From Chloroflexota bacterium (GTDB lineage Bacteria > Chloroflexota > Dehalococcoidia > Lucifugimonadales > Lucifugimonadaceae): DNA of 7,527 nt. Every line of letters begins with the position of its first letter. Position 1 is the stretch's first letter. The notes below the pieces were generated by a model that did no database searches, was not told where the DNA came from, and worked only from the letters and a program-made list of their open reading frames with translations. Positions 6,192 through 7,527 of this stretch are shown here, in pieces. Position numbers and translations under genes: made by a program. The stretch covers positions 1-7,527 of the forward strand of contig VXTA01000088.1 of the NCBI GenBank assembly GCA_009837685.1, read 5' to 3'.

Positions 6192-7325
6192 TTAGTGGCT
6201 TGATTCCTCTAGCACCTCGACGGTGGCCACGACCTCAGTTTTGTCGCCGAAATCTACGTAGACGATCTCGTCGCCGTTGCTCACATTCGTGGGCCGTACT
6301 AAATGAACATTGTAGGTTTCACCGGCTATCTCGAAGTGCGTGGAGTACGTGTCTAAAGGCTGTTGGAGTGGCGCATCAAGGATGATGTTGTTAAATTCAC
6401 GCGCCAATTCCTGCGCCTGCTCGACTTCGATCAGCTCAAATGCAATGTCCGATCCCGGAGCCTTTTGTACGACGCTGGGAAGGTCCGCGGAAATTACCGA
6501 AGCGATCTTGGCGTATCCACCGGTCGGTTGTCTATCGGCTAGGAGGACGATTGGCTTGCCATCGGCGGGTACTTGCACAGCACCCATATACGCCGGGTCG
6601 GAAACGATGTCGTGTTTACCGCCAATAGCCGGGATTTCGGCACCATCCAGCCTTGCACCCTGGCGGTCAGTCAAATTGCTAATCGTGAAGTTAGATGCCA
6701 AGAAACTCGATTTCGCATCATCATCGAACGCATCGAATTGAGGTCCGGCAGTAACACGAATCCGTTGGTCGGTTTCGCGACACGCTGGCACCATCACGTC
6801 TGGACAGGTCGTGCCCGCAGAGGGTCTCACATCCTCGTCCGTTTCATCGCCAATAGGCAGAATATCGCCGGAGGCCAATGCACGCTCCTCCAGACCGCCT
6901 ATCCCTGACGCGGCATGAGTCGAACGCGATCCCAAGACTGAGGGAATATCCAATCCGCCGGCAACAGCCACGTAGGCGTACAACCCTGCACTCGGCACCG
7001 AGATGTTCAGCACCGCGTCTGCAGGCGCAATCAGTGTTTCCCAAATAGGTAGGGTATGTCCGTCAACGTCGACAGTGACCTCAGCTCCAGTAATGGCTAT
7101 CTTGGTATCTGCGTCAAAGACAAGCGACATACCACCAAAAAGCGACTCGAGTACAGCCGATGATGCTGGATTACCTACGAGTCGATTTGCTAGAACCGCA
7201 GCCTGTAGATCGAGCACACCACTCACGGAGACCCCGAACCGTTGACTGCCGCGACGACCCAGATCCTGAATAGTCAAACGGCTGCCCGCCGTTAGAACCT
7301 CTACGTTTGATTTCGAGGTCGCCAT
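6192..7325 (-). CDS. pxpC: Biotin-dependent carboxyltransferase subunit, PxpC/KipA family, with C-terminal extension
   Basis: A 377-residue protein of the KipA/PxpC family, homologous to one half of the urea carboxylase carboxyltransferase domain. With PxpA and PxpB, PxpC forms ATP-dependent 5-oxoprolinase in E. coli. The signature TIQDLGRRG...GVSVSGVLD is at residues 18-39, VAVAGGLDIPSVLGSRST at 119-136, and LLADRQPTGGYAKIASVISADLP at 261-283. Family members usually end near residue 310-330. Here about 60-70 further residues follow, including FEIAGETYNV and a second beta-like strand, resembling small beta domains of biotin enzymes. I chose the ATG at 7325, giving MATSKSNVEVL; the frame opens upstream at 7469, but those residues overlap pxpB. 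It starts 5 bases after the pxpB stop. Linkage to BCCP and OadB instead of pxpA suggests a carboxyltransferase role, though 5-oxoprolinase remains possible. Confidence 0.9.
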   Translation of the reverse strand: MATSKSNVEVLTAGSRLTIQDLGRRGSQRFGVSVSGVLDLQAAVLANRLVGNPASSAVLESLFGGMSLVFDADTKIAITGAEVTVDVDGHTLPIWETLIAPADAVLNISVPSAGLYAYVAVAGGLDIPSVLGSRSTHAASGIGGLEERALASGDILPIGDETDEDVRPSAGTTCPDVMVPACRETDQRIRVTAGPQFDAFDDDAKSSFLASNFTISNLTDRQGARLDGAEIPAIGGKHDIVSDPAYMGAVQVPADGKPIVLLADRQPTGGYAKIASVISADLPSVVQKAPGSDIAFELIEVEQAQELAREFNNIILDAPLQQPLDTYSTHFEIAGETYNVHLVRPTNVSNGDEIVYVDFGDKTEVVATVEVLEESSH

Positions 7326-7330
7326 GTCGC

Positions 7331-7527
7331 TTACTCGGACCGGGCCCAATCTTCGTACTCTTGATGCGATATCGGTACGAAGTTGACCTGAGTCCCCGGC
7401 AACATAGCAGCTGGCGGATCGGCATCCACGTCGAAAAGCGCGATCGGCGTGCGTCCGATTAGTTGCCATCCACCGGGGCTCTCGTTCGGATAAACCCCGG
7501 TTTGCGATTCTGCGATGCCCACGGAGC
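7331..7527 (-). CDS. pxpB: PxpB/KipI family subunit, C-terminal end only
   Basis: The gene enters from the right edge and ends at TAA (7333-7331); 65 residues are visible. The reading VGIAESQTGVYP, SPGGWQLIGRTP, LFD and VNFVPIS is the conserved C-terminal end of KipI/PxpB (formerly allophanate hydrolase subunit 1). PxpB pairs with PxpC: together they correspond to the carboxyltransferase part of urea carboxylase and to two of three subunits of bacterial 5-oxoprolinase. The GTG at 7522 is an internal valine (the family reads S-V-G-I-A) and not the start. In Bacillus KipI inhibits the sporulation kinase KinA, but nothing here suggests that role. The N-terminal part lies outside the window. Confidence 0.9.
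   Translation of the reverse strand, partial: SVGIAESQTGVYPNESPGGWQLIGRTPIALFDVDADPPAAMLPGTQVNFVPISHQEYEDWARSE

Noticed and set aside
7326..7469. Longer start for pxpC, adding 48 residues
   Set aside because: The extra residues overlap the conserved end of pxpB in another frame and match nothing in the family. The ATG at 7325 gives the usual PxpC N-terminus.
1..7527. Search for tRNA or rRNA genes, CRISPR repeats, insertion sequences, attachment sites and toxin-antitoxin pairs
   Set aside because: None seen: no spaced direct repeats, no transposase or integrase motifs, no tRNA-like cloverleaf, and almost all of the window is covered by metabolic genes.

Overview
All recognisable genes in this window lie on the minus strand and are tightly packed, so transcription runs from the right edge to the left edge. 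The largest gap is 172 bases and there is no stretch of 300 bases without a gene. The even base composition, lack of mobile elements and compact gene order fit a free-living bacterial chromosome. I cannot place the organism securely. The mixture of a Na+-pump decarboxylase module, a methylcitrate cycle and an unusual DapA-like enzyme would suit an environmental, possibly marine, heterotroph such as a member of the Chloroflexota, but that is a guess.

Right half (about 4127-7527), a biotin-linked module: in transcription order it holds the end of a PxpB/KipI-type subunit, PxpC/KipA (biotin-dependent carboxyltransferase family), a small OadG-like membrane anchor, a biotin carboxyl carrier protein (BCCP) with the biotinylation site ESMKMEN, and OadB, the Na+-translocating decarboxylase beta subunit. 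Gaps are 5, 20, -4 and 3 bases, so this looks like one operon. The visible parts are a carboxyltransferase pair, a carboxybiotin carrier, a membrane anchor and a Na+ pump. No OadA- or MmdA-type carboxyltransferase is visible. The notable hypothesis is that PxpBC is the carboxyltransferase of a Na+-pumping decarboxylase. A classical alpha subunit could still lie beyond the right edge.

Middle (about 2953-4126): a DapA-superfamily lyase or aldolase keeps the Schiff-base lysine but has lost the usual Thr-Thr and Tyr active-site residues, so its substrate is probably unusual. It is followed by a 172-base intergenic region with an AT-rich inverted repeat just after its stop codon.

Left half (1-2952): a TauE/SafE-type anion permease is followed by prpB (2-methylisocitrate lyase), prpC (2-methylcitrate synthase) and the first 23 codons of what looks like prpD (2-methylcitrate dehydratase). 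These form the methylcitrate cycle, which oxidises propionyl-CoA to pyruvate. Together the window can be read as uptake and breakdown of an organic acid, with carboxyl-group removal conserving energy as a sodium gradient and propionyl-CoA entering central metabolism. The link between the two halves is inferred from adjacency and not demonstrated.
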